Of a stretch of 64,000 bases of DNA, positions 8,482 to 15,625 are shown piece after piece; position 1 is the first letter of the stretch, and every line of letters begins with the position of its first letter. This DNA comes from Halorientalis salina (lineage in GTDB: Archaea; Halobacteriota; Halobacteria; Halobacteriales; Haloarculaceae), in assembly GCF_005049285.1 (NCBI RefSeq), contig NZ_SOSC01000001.1, forward strand, positions 1 through 64,000, in the 5' to 3' direction. The notes under the pieces are model-generated. The model was given only the letters and a program-made list of their open reading frames with translations. It was not told the DNA's origin and made no database searches. Both the position numbers and the translations under genes were made by a program.

Positions 8482-11400
8482 GTACTGACGACAACAGCGA
8501 AGACGGTGCGTCGGTTTCGCGCCGCGACTTCGTCAAGGCAGTCGGGAGCATCGGTGCCGTCGCAGGTGCCAGTAGCGCCGCGGTCAACATGGACCTGGAT
8601 GGGCTGTGGACGGACGCGAACCAACACTACGTCGGCGACGACTACGGGGAGTACGGTGCCAGTGACGTGATCCACACCACCTGCGGGCAGTGCAACACGT
8701 TCTGTCCCATCAAGGTGCGACTCGACGACGGCAGTGGCACCGGTGAGTACAGTTCGCTCGTCCGCAAACTCGCGGGCAACCCGTACTCGTTTCTGAACAC
8801 CCAACCGTTCGCACAGGTCCCCTACGAGAGCGACCCCGAAGACGTCGCGATGGGCGACGTCGACGGCAGCGGCGACGTCGACGCCGACCGCTGGTCGCTG
8901 TCCGGCGGGCGCATCTGCCTGAAGGGACAGGCGGGCATCCAGACGGCCTTCGACAGCTACCGTGTCCGCAAACCGATGAAGCGGGTCGGCTCTCGCGGCT
9001 CCGGCGAGTGGCGCACCATCTCCTGGGAGCAGGCCATCGAGGAAATCGTCGAGGGTGACGACGAACTCGGCCATCCCGGAATTCGGGAGCTGTGGGCGCA
9101 CGCGCCCCAGGACGAAGTAATGGCCGACTGGGACGCCGTCCAGAGCGGTGAGATGGACAAGTCGACGTTCGACGAGAAGTGGGAAGACAGCCTTATCGAC
9201 ACTGATCACCCCGACCTGGGACCCAAAGCCAACCAGATCGTCGACGTGGGCGGGTTCCGGCGCAACTTCATCCGGACCCGTCTCTGGCACCAGGGACTCG
9301 GCTCGATAAACAGCATCCACCACGCTGGCACCTGTGGGTTCTCAAGCGTCATGGGGAACGTTCGGTCACACGACGGCAAGAAGAAGCGCCAGTACCCCGA
9401 TATAGAGAACTGTGAGTATCTCATCGTGTGGGGGACCAATCCGATGGTCGCCAACAAAGGGCCGACGTGGCTCGCCCCGAAGCTGACCAATGCCATCGAG
9501 GACGGGATGCGCATGGATGTGGTCGACCCGCGGCTCTCGAAGACCGCCGAGAAGGCTGACACGTGGGTCCCGGTCGAACCCGGCGCGGACGGTGCGCTCG
9601 CGCTGGGAATGGCTCGCTGGATCATCGAACACGATCGCCACGATATCGAGTACCTCCAGAACCCGTCGGAGTCGTCCGCGAGTGCCGACGACGAGCCGAC
9701 CTGGAGCGATGCGTCCCATCTCGTCCTCGTCGACGAGGAGACCGGCCCGAAAGCCAGAGCAGCGGACCTCGACCTCGTCCCATCGAACGCCGACAACGCC
9801 GACGACTTCGTGGTGGTCGACGCCGAATCGGGCGAGCCGCGACCCGCCAGTGACGTCGACACCGCCGTCCTCGACGTGGAAATCACTGTCAATGGGCGGC
9901 GCGTCGAGAGCGCGTGGAGCCAGTACCGCGACCGCGTGTACGAATACACGCTGGACGAGTACGCTGACATGGCTGGCATCCCTGTGGAGCAGATCGCGAA
10001 TGTCGCGGACGAGTTCACCAGCCACGGCAAGCAGGCGGCGATCATGGCGTACCGCGGCCCGGCGAAACACACCAACGGCTTCTACAACACGCGGGCCATC
10101 GCCACGCTCCAGCACCTGATCGGCAACTACGACTGGAAAGGCGGGCAGATAACGCCCTACGCGGGGTATAACACCATGTCCGGCCGGTACGAACTCGGAC
10201 AGGTCCCGGACGGGCACTCCCCGTGGGGGATTCCACTACTGCGCGGTGGCATCAACTACGAGGACACCTCGCTGTTCGAGCGCGATGACGGCTACCCGGC
10301 CAAGCGGCCGTGGTTCCCCGTCGCGCCGCCGCAGGCCGCCCAGGAGATCTACGGCAGCGCTGCCGACGAGTACCCCTACGGCGTCGAGGCGCTGTTCATC
10401 CGCCCGTACTCGAACAACCACGTAATGGGGGTCGCTGGCGGCGACCAGATCCCGGCCATCCTGCAGGACACCGACACCATTCCGCTGGTCGTTGCCTCCG
10501 ACACCGTCATCGGCGAGACGAGCAAGCATGCCGATTACATCCTGCCGGAGCCGACCTACCTCGAACGGTGGGAGAACTTCGGGACGTACCCGAACAAGCG
10601 GTTGGCCGACGAAAAGATCAGCCAGCCAGCGGTCTCGGTCGTCCCCAACGCTCGGCCGTTCGAGAACGTGCTCATCGACATGTGGAAACGGCTGGACCTG
10701 CCCGGCGTGGGCGACGAGTCGATCCCCGACGCCGACGGCGACCTGTTCCCGCTCGACCAGGCCGAGGACTTCTACCTGAAGTTGGCGGCGAACATCGCCT
10801 ACGACCGCGACCCCGTTCCGGACGCCAGCCAGGACGAGTTGCAGGTGTTCAAGGAGAGCCACGAGAAGGGACTGGGCGAGCAGTTCGACCTCGACCGCTG
10901 GCAGGCGGCGGTTACGGACGAGGAGTGGCCGAAGGTCGTCACAGTATTGAATCGCGGCGGCCGGTTCGAGGAACCGGTCGACGATTACGCGAGCGACTTC
11001 GAGGAAAAGGGCCACGAGTACGACTTCGCTGGCCGACGTGACGACACGAACGCCTACGACGGGGACCATATGCGCTACAAGCTCGGCTCGCGCGTGGACT
11101 TCTACAGCGAAGTTGTGCCCAACGGAAAACACTCCTACACCGGCGAACGATTCGACCCGCTCCCGCGTGTCGACGACGTCGAACACTACGATGGGACCGT
11201 CCAGGCAGCCGTGAGCGGGGAGGAAAACCGCGACAGGCCGCTGCGGCTCATCAACTGGAAGCCTCGTACCCAGGGGATGCACCGCACGCAGAACAGCCCG
11301 TGGCTGCGTGAAACCCGCCCGGAGAACCCCTTGTGGATGAACCCACAGGACGCGGAAGAGCGCGGTATCGAGAACGGCGACGAGATCGCCATCGACGCCG

Positions 11401-11735
11401 GTCGACGGACTGTCGATGGAATCGCGATGGTCACGAGCGGCATCCGTCCCGGCGTCGTCGGCGCGATGTGGGGATGGGGTCGCACTGGCGACGGTGCGGA
11501 GTCCGAGACTGTCGACGGCCAAACCCGCGGTCCGGTCGAAGCGGATGGCCACACCCCCTACCAGTTCGACGAGCCGATGGCGGATGAGGCGGGACTGGCG
11601 AAAGGCCGTGACGCTGGCTTCGCGATCAACCACATCCAGCCGCTGGACGGGGAACTCGGCGACACCGGGCTCTCGGACCTCGTCGGTGGGAGCAACGCAC
11701 AGTACGACGCCTTCGTCGACGTGGAGCGGCGGTGA
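8478..11735 (+). CDS. Tat-exported molybdopterin catalytic subunit, TtrA/PsrA/Arr-like (respiratory reductase)
   Basis: The 1085-residue protein starts with a Tat signal (SRRDFVKAVGSIGAV, Arg15-Arg16). It has a [4Fe-4S] site at Cys69, Cys72, Cys76 and Cys147, with CGQCNTFCPIK then ICLKG. The Mo-ligand region reads HHAGTCGFSSVMGN, making Cys286 the likely ligand. DmsA has Ser there, whereas Psr, Ttr and Arr groups use Cys. The MoCo domains continue with WGTNPMVAN, DVVDPRLSKTA, ETSKHADYILPEPTYLERW and a C-terminal MGD-binding barrel with NPLWMNPQDAEERG. The gene order Fe-S, NrfD, Mo subunit is that of ttrBCA. Tetrathionate, polysulfide/thiosulfate, arsenate or DMSO are possible acceptors; the sequence alone does not settle it. 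Confidence 0.88.
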   Translation: MSTDDNSEDGASVSRRDFVKAVGSIGAVAGASSAAVNMDLDGLWTDANQHYVGDDYGEYGASDVIHTTCGQCNTFCPIKVRLDDGSGTGEYSSLVRKLAGNPYSFLNTQPFAQVPYESDPEDVAMGDVDGSGDVDADRWSLSGGRICLKGQAGIQTAFDSYRVRKPMKRVGSRGSGEWRTISWEQAIEEIVEGDDELGHPGIRELWAHAPQDEVMADWDAVQSGEMDKSTFDEKWEDSLIDTDHPDLGPKANQIVDVGGFRRNFIRTRLWHQGLGSINSIHHAGTCGFSSVMGNVRSHDGKKKRQYPDIENCEYLIVWGTNPMVANKGPTWLAPKLTNAIEDGMRMDVVDPRLSKTAEKADTWVPVEPGADGALALGMARWIIEHDRHDIEYLQNPSESSASADDEPTWSDASHLVLVDEETGPKARAADLDLVPSNADNADDFVVVDAESGEPRPASDVDTAVLDVEITVNGRRVESAWSQYRDRVYEYTLDEYADMAGIPVEQIANVADEFTSHGKQAAIMAYRGPAKHTNGFYNTRAIATLQHLIGNYDWKGGQITPYAGYNTMSGRYELGQVPDGHSPWGIPLLRGGINYEDTSLFERDDGYPAKRPWFPVAPPQAAQEIYGSAADEYPYGVEALFIRPYSNNHVMGVAGGDQIPAILQDTDTIPLVVASDTVIGETSKHADYILPEPTYLERWENFGTYPNKRLADEKISQPAVSVVPNARPFENVLIDMWKRLDLPGVGDESIPDADGDLFPLDQAEDFYLKLAANIAYDRDPVPDASQDELQVFKESHEKGLGEQFDLDRWQAAVTDEEWPKVVTVLNRGGRFEEPVDDYASDFEEKGHEYDFAGRRDDTNAYDGDHMRYKLGSRVDFYSEVVPNGKHSYTGERFDPLPRVDDVEHYDGTVQAAVSGEENRDRPLRLINWKPRTQGMHRTQNSPWLRETRPENPLWMNPQDAEERGIENGDEIAIDAGRRTVDGIAMVTSGIRPGVVGAMWGWGRTGDGAESETVDGQTRGPVEADGHTPYQFDEPMADEAGLAKGRDAGFAINHIQPLDGELGDTGLSDLVGGSNAQYDAFVDVERR

Positions 11736-12487
11736 TTCCCGTGGCAGAAACCGACGAAGAGCACGGAACGCCGACGACAGCCGCCCGGGACGACCCGGAC
11801 CCAGTCACGATGGCCCGGGCGCGAAGCCGCGTGTACGACCTGCTGGCAGCGACCTTCGACGGCGAGATGGGGCGGCTCGTGTCGGCGCTCGACGATGCGG
11901 TGTTCGTCAGTCTCGCCGAGGTGTTGCCGATCAGTATCGAGACTGGTGATCTGGAGACGGCCGAGACGGATGAGCGGGCGCTTGGGATCGGATACGACAA
12001 TCTGTTCGTCGTTCCCGGTTCCCATTACGTGCCGCCGTTTGCCTCGGCCCATGCGATCGATCCGAGCGAGGAGTTCGAGTCCGACTCGCCGTACCACTCG
12101 GCCGGCGAGGCAGGCGAACTGCTCGGCGATCCAGCGGCCGACATCGCGCACCTGTACGACGCTGCCAGCTTCGAACCGGAGCGGGGTGACGACATCCCCG
12201 ACCACCTGGCTGCGGTGTTCGAGTTCATGGCCGCGCTCTGTGAGCATGAGGCAGCGATACTGGAAGAAGCCGACCCGGACGCCGAGGCGCTTACCAGCGT
12301 CCGCGAGTTGCAGGCGCTGACGCTCTCGCACCTGGGCTGGCTCGACCAGTTCGAGGCGGCCGTCGCCGCCGAGGACACTGTCGAAGGCGTCTTCGCGGCA
12401 CTCGCGCGGATCGCCCGGACGTTCACCGCCTGGGACGCCCGTGACGGCGTGCAGGCAGACGGTACGACCCCCGACAAATCACCCTGA
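11732..12487 (+). CDS. TorD/DmsD-family assembly chaperone
   Basis: The 251-residue, mainly helical acidic protein contains the family features RARSRVYDLLAATFDGE, a mid-protein YDNLFVVPGSHYVPPFASAH (the YxxLFVxP pattern of TorD proteins) and the C-terminal HLGWLDQFEAAV. These chaperones bind the Tat signal of a Mo enzyme and hold it until the cofactor is inserted. The GTG start at 11732 overlaps the stop of the catalytic gene (GTGA), indicating translational coupling; GTG 11741 is an alternative. Its partner is almost certainly the Mo subunit immediately upstream. Confidence 0.88.
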   Translation: MIPVAETDEEHGTPTTAARDDPDPVTMARARSRVYDLLAATFDGEMGRLVSALDDAVFVSLAEVLPISIETGDLETAETDERALGIGYDNLFVVPGSHYVPPFASAHAIDPSEEFESDSPYHSAGEAGELLGDPAADIAHLYDAASFEPERGDDIPDHLAAVFEFMAALCEHEAAILEEADPDAEALTSVRELQALTLSHLGWLDQFEAAVAAEDTVEGVFAALARIARTFTAWDARDGVQADGTTPDKSP

Positions 12488-12503
12488 AGAGCTACTGATT
12501 CCA

Positions 12504-13583
12504 ATGTCATCCAACGAAATTTCCGAAGCTGACCTGCGTGATCGCCTGCGCGCCGTCGCGGACCCGGCGCTCGAACTAGATATCGTCGCCGCCGGTCTCG
12601 TCAGGGACCTCTCTATCGAGGGCGGGACCGCACACGTGGAACTCGCGCTCGGTGCGCCCTACGCGCCGGACGAGTCCGACATCGCGGATCGCATCCGCGA
12701 GGTCGTCGACGAGACTGGACTCGACGCGGAACTCTCTGCCAGCGTCCCGTTGTTCGAGGAGGCCGAAGCGTCCGTGTTGCCCGGCGTCCGAAACGTGATT
12801 GCCGTCGCGTCGGGCAAAGGCGGCGTCGGCAAGAGCACCGTCGCCGTCAACCTCGCCGCCGGGCTTGCCGATCGCGGTGCCGATGTGGGTCTGTTCGATG
12901 CTGACGTGTACGGCCCCAACGTGCCGCGGATGCTCGGCGTCGACGACGACCCTGAAGTGACGACCGTCGACGGGAAAGATCGCATCGAACCGCCGACTGC
13001 CCACGGGCTGGAGTTCATGAGTGTCGGACTGATGATCGAGGACGACGATCCGGTCGTCTGGCGCGGCCCGGTCGCACAGAACACGCTCAGCGACCTCTTT
13101 ACCGACGTCTCCTGGGGGCACCTCGACTACCTGATTATCGACCTGCCGCCTGGCACCGGCGACGTGCAGTTGACTGTCCTGCAACAACTGCCCATCACAG
13201 GCACGGTCGTCGTCACGACACCCCAGTCGGTCGCTGTCGACGACACACGCCGTGGCGTGGAGATGTTCGCGGAGTACCAGACGAACGTACTGGGTGTCGT
13301 CGAGAACATGAGCGGGTTCGTCTGTCCGGACTGCGGGGGCGAACACGACATCTTCGGCGACGAGGGCGGCCAGTTGCTTGCCGACGCGGTCGATGTCCCG
13401 TTCCTCGGTTCGCTTCCGCTCGATCCGTCGATCCGGGCCGGTGCCGACGGCGGTGAGCCGATCGTCCAGGGCGATACCGGTGAGGCGGCTGGCGCCTTTC
13501 AGGACCTGGCGGCGAACGTGGCTAACAAAGTCGGTGTTCTGCGCCGTCACCACAGACAGCAGACGGCCGCTGACAGCGACTGA
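12504..13583 (+). CDS. Mrp/NBP35-family P-loop ATPase (Fe-S cluster carrier) with DUF59 domain
   Basis: The 359-residue protein has an N-terminal DUF59/MIP18-type domain (about 5-85: DRLRAVADPALELDIVAAG) and a deviant Walker A GKGGVGKSTVAVN at about 102-114. It also has DADVYGPNVPRMLG, DLPPGTGDVQLT and a CPDC pair in FVCPDCGGEHD, the bridging cysteines for a labile [4Fe-4S] cluster. Mrp/ApbC proteins deliver Fe-S clusters to apoproteins. Sitting 16 bases after torD and just before mobA, it probably serves maturation of the cluster-rich reductase. Other Mrp copies would be expected elsewhere in the genome. Confidence 0.88.
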   Translation: MSSNEISEADLRDRLRAVADPALELDIVAAGLVRDLSIEGGTAHVELALGAPYAPDESDIADRIREVVDETGLDAELSASVPLFEEAEASVLPGVRNVIAVASGKGGVGKSTVAVNLAAGLADRGADVGLFDADVYGPNVPRMLGVDDDPEVTTVDGKDRIEPPTAHGLEFMSVGLMIEDDDPVVWRGPVAQNTLSDLFTDVSWGHLDYLIIDLPPGTGDVQLTVLQQLPITGTVVVTTPQSVAVDDTRRGVEMFAEYQTNVLGVVENMSGFVCPDCGGEHDIFGDEGGQLLADAVDVPFLGSLPLDPSIRAGADGGEPIVQGDTGEAAGAFQDLAANVANKVGVLRRHHRQQTAADSD

Positions 13584-13585
13584 GG

Positions 13586-14281
13586 ATGACTGGTATGCAC
13601 AGCGACGAGACGCCCACGGACCTGCGCGCGGTCGTGCTCGCCGGGGGACACAGCCGCCGGTTCGGGGAACCGAACAAAGCCCTGGCACAGGCCCACGGTC
13701 GGTCTGTAGTAAGTCGTGTCACAGCGGCAGTCCGATCAGTTGGTGACGCGCCGTCGCTCATCGCGGTCCAGTCCGAGCGCCAGCAAGCGAGGCTCGACGC
13801 AGCCATCGACCAGCCCGTGGAGTACGTTCGCGATGCCCCGGATTTGACTGGACCACTCGCCGGACTCGTTGCGGCCGCTCGCACGGCTCAGACGGACCGA
13901 CTCGCCGTCGTCGGGTGTGACATGCCGCTGCTCGTCGGGGGAGTGCTCCGCTGGCTCGCTCGCCAGTCGTCGACCGCCGATGCTGTTCTCCCGGTCGATA
14001 GCGAGGGAAAGGGCCAGCCAGTCCACGCGATTTATCGAACGGACGCGATCACGGGCTGTGAGTCATCAGTGGGATCGATGCGTGCCTTTGTCGACGATCT
14101 CGACGTATATCCGGTGCCCGTCGAGACAACTCCGGCGTCAGTGCCGCTCTCGCGGTCGCTGACGAACGTAAACACCCAGGCCGATCTCACGGCAGTCCGG
14201 CGGCGGTGGCAACGGTTGGACTGTGACCGCTCGCGACTGGGTAGCGGGACAGTCGGTACAGACACCCGCAGTGAGGGGTGA
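13586..14281 (+). CDS. mobA: Molybdenum cofactor guanylyltransferase MobA
   Basis: The 231-residue product has the MobA/GlmU-type nucleotidyltransferase signature AVVLAGGHSRRFG...NKALA near the start, DLTGPLAGLVAA and the metal-site strand LAVVGCDMPLL. MobA joins GMP to Mo-molybdopterin to make the guanine dinucleotide cofactor needed by DMSO-reductase family enzymes, so its place as last gene of the operon fits. ATG 13586 is three bases after the mrp stop; ATG 13595 is an alternative. The last 30 residues are poorly conserved in type. Confidence 0.85.
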   Translation: MTGMHSDETPTDLRAVVLAGGHSRRFGEPNKALAQAHGRSVVSRVTAAVRSVGDAPSLIAVQSERQQARLDAAIDQPVEYVRDAPDLTGPLAGLVAAARTAQTDRLAVVGCDMPLLVGGVLRWLARQSSTADAVLPVDSEGKGQPVHAIYRTDAITGCESSVGSMRAFVDDLDVYPVPVETTPASVPLSRSLTNVNTQADLTAVRRRWQRLDCDRSRLGSGTVGTDTRSEG

Positions 14282-14313
14282 CACTGACGCGGTCAGCGAC
14301 TGACAGTTCTCCA

Positions 14314-14329
14314 CACGGCTACAGCCGTG
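14314..14329. repeat. Hairpin CACGGCT-AC-AGCCGTG, possible IS end remnant or terminator
   Basis: A perfect 7-bp inverted repeat with a two-base loop lies 32 bases after mobA and is followed by GGGGTTGGGCC. Hairpins of the form CCCACGGCT..AGCCGTGGG are common at one end of haloarchaeal tnpB-type elements, so this may be a solo remnant. No transposase sequence is adjacent. A transcription end hairpin for the reductase operon is an alternative. Confidence 0.35.
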
Positions 14330-14448
14330 GGGTTGGGCCACTGGAAAATAGCAGTGATAAAACAGAGCGTCACGATGCACCGTCCGTCAGAAGTATCGGC
14401 TCCCGGACAGGGACGAAATGTCAAGTGCTCGGCAGCCGGATGTGTGCT

Positions 14449-14844
14449 ATGGCATCCTCCCTTTGTCCGCCCGAGTCACGGTGGACGACCGTCGGACTGG
14501 TGACGTTGGTACTAGTACTCGGATCAGTGCTGCCGTCACCACTTGGCCGTCATCCGGAGTTCAGTCGCGTCGGGCCTGACAAGGCACTCCATTTTCTGGG
14601 CCACGCCAGTTTGGCTGTGACGCTCACTGACGCGCTTGCCGCTGACGGGATCGACCGTATCGGCGCGACAGCGGTTGCAGTCAGCGGTTCGACGGCGCTC
14701 GGTCTGGGACTCGGATTCCTCCAGCAATTCGTCCCTGGTCGGGTCCCCGAGCGCGCGGATCTGGTTGCCGGAATCCTCGGGTCAGTCTGTGGTTGCGTCG
14801 GCTGGTTGTTCCTGTCCGGGAACTATCGGGAAACCAGCCAGTAG
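14449..14844 (+). CDS. VanZ-family membrane protein
   Basis: The product (131 residues from ATG 14449) has about four hydrophobic helices. It shows the VanZ-like pattern of a short periplasmic loop with PSPLGRHPEFSRVGPDKALHFLGHASLAVTL, where the K-x-x-H-x-x-x-Y/H segment is typical, then GLGFLQQFVPGRVPERADLVAG (the E/R-x-x-D-xx-A-N/G motif). Function of the family outside teicoplanin resistance is unknown. ATG 14440 is an alternative start; the open frame extends upstream into the intergenic hairpin but without family similarity. Confidence 0.75.
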   Translation: MASSLCPPESRWTTVGLVTLVLVLGSVLPSPLGRHPEFSRVGPDKALHFLGHASLAVTLTDALAADGIDRIGATAVAVSGSTALGLGLGFLQQFVPGRVPERADLVAGILGSVCGCVGWLFLSGNYRETSQ

Positions 14845-15097
14845 CTTCCAGTCGAAACCGCGTAGCTACTCCCGCGACCACCTATCATCAGTCTGTCTTT
14901 TGGAAGCGCGCTCACAGCTCCATTCGTCCACGGTGGTGTCGCTGTTCGGCGTCAGTGCTGTCGACGATCCCTCCGCCGAGTCTCGGCGAAGAGAAAGCCG
15001 CAGCCGCCGTATAATTCCTACCAAGCGGGAATTGGTGACGGGTTATTTGATTCGTCGTCACGTAGTACCACCCGGCGGCGATGCCGCCACATTGGCC

Positions 15098-15247
15098 ATG
15101 CCATACACACTCGAAATCAGCGACGATCTCAGAGATCGACTGGACGACCACCTCGAAGAGGACGAGACATACGAGGAGTTCATCGCCGAACTGGTCTCCA
15201 TGTACGAGACAGACGGAGCCTTCCTTCAGGAAGGCTATTCCGAGTGA
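15098..15247 (+). CDS. Small acidic DUF7557-like protein (49 residues)
   Basis: The frame from ATG 15098 encodes MPYTLEISDDLRDRLDDHLE and then EDETYEEFIAELVSMYE. The layout, a short beta strand followed by two amphipathic helices, is that of ribbon-helix-helix-like antitoxin or DUF7557 small proteins that recur in haloarchaea. No toxin gene is adjacent. The 250-base stretch before it carries no other recognisable gene. Function unknown. Confidence 0.6.
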   Translation: MPYTLEISDDLRDRLDDHLEEDETYEEFIAELVSMYETDGAFLQEGYSE

Positions 15248-15625
15248 GCGGGCTCTGGAACTGACCCGGGAGCGGCCATCCCTGCCCCCGCCGCTCGGAC
15301 AGTGGTAGATTCTTCTGCCCTATCCCGTGCCCTGAGTGTCTGCCTGTTGGGTCGCAGCTCGGACCGCCCGTTGGATTGTCGACCGTCTGGACACTGGCAC
15401 CCGGCGCGTTCTGTTCGACGCCCAGTATTCCCTGTTCGTATTGCTATCCGCTTGCGTTCCCGTCTCCTTGCCGACGATGATGTTCCCGGTAACCGAGTCG
15501 CCAGCGCCATTCTCCCACTCCGTCTTCAGACCTCGACAGTCGCGTTCGACGTGGCGCAGCGTCAGTACGGTAGCCCGGTCTATCTGTCAGTGGTCGGGAC
15601 CCGAATCCGGGCGTTGCAATGCGTG
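15248..15625. other. 378-bp region without a supported gene
   Basis: Several short open frames exist on both strands but all look like high-GC noise: Arg- and Ser-rich translations without domain signs. There is no tRNA-like or repeat structure that I can see. It separates the small DUF7557-like gene from the convergent end of the cation ATPase gene. Confidence 0.5.

Noticed and set aside
7638-9323. Long open frame antisense to the NrfD and catalytic subunit genes
   Set aside because: It mirrors the codon pattern of the sense genes, has no domain signs, and is typical of antisense open frames in GC-rich coding DNA.
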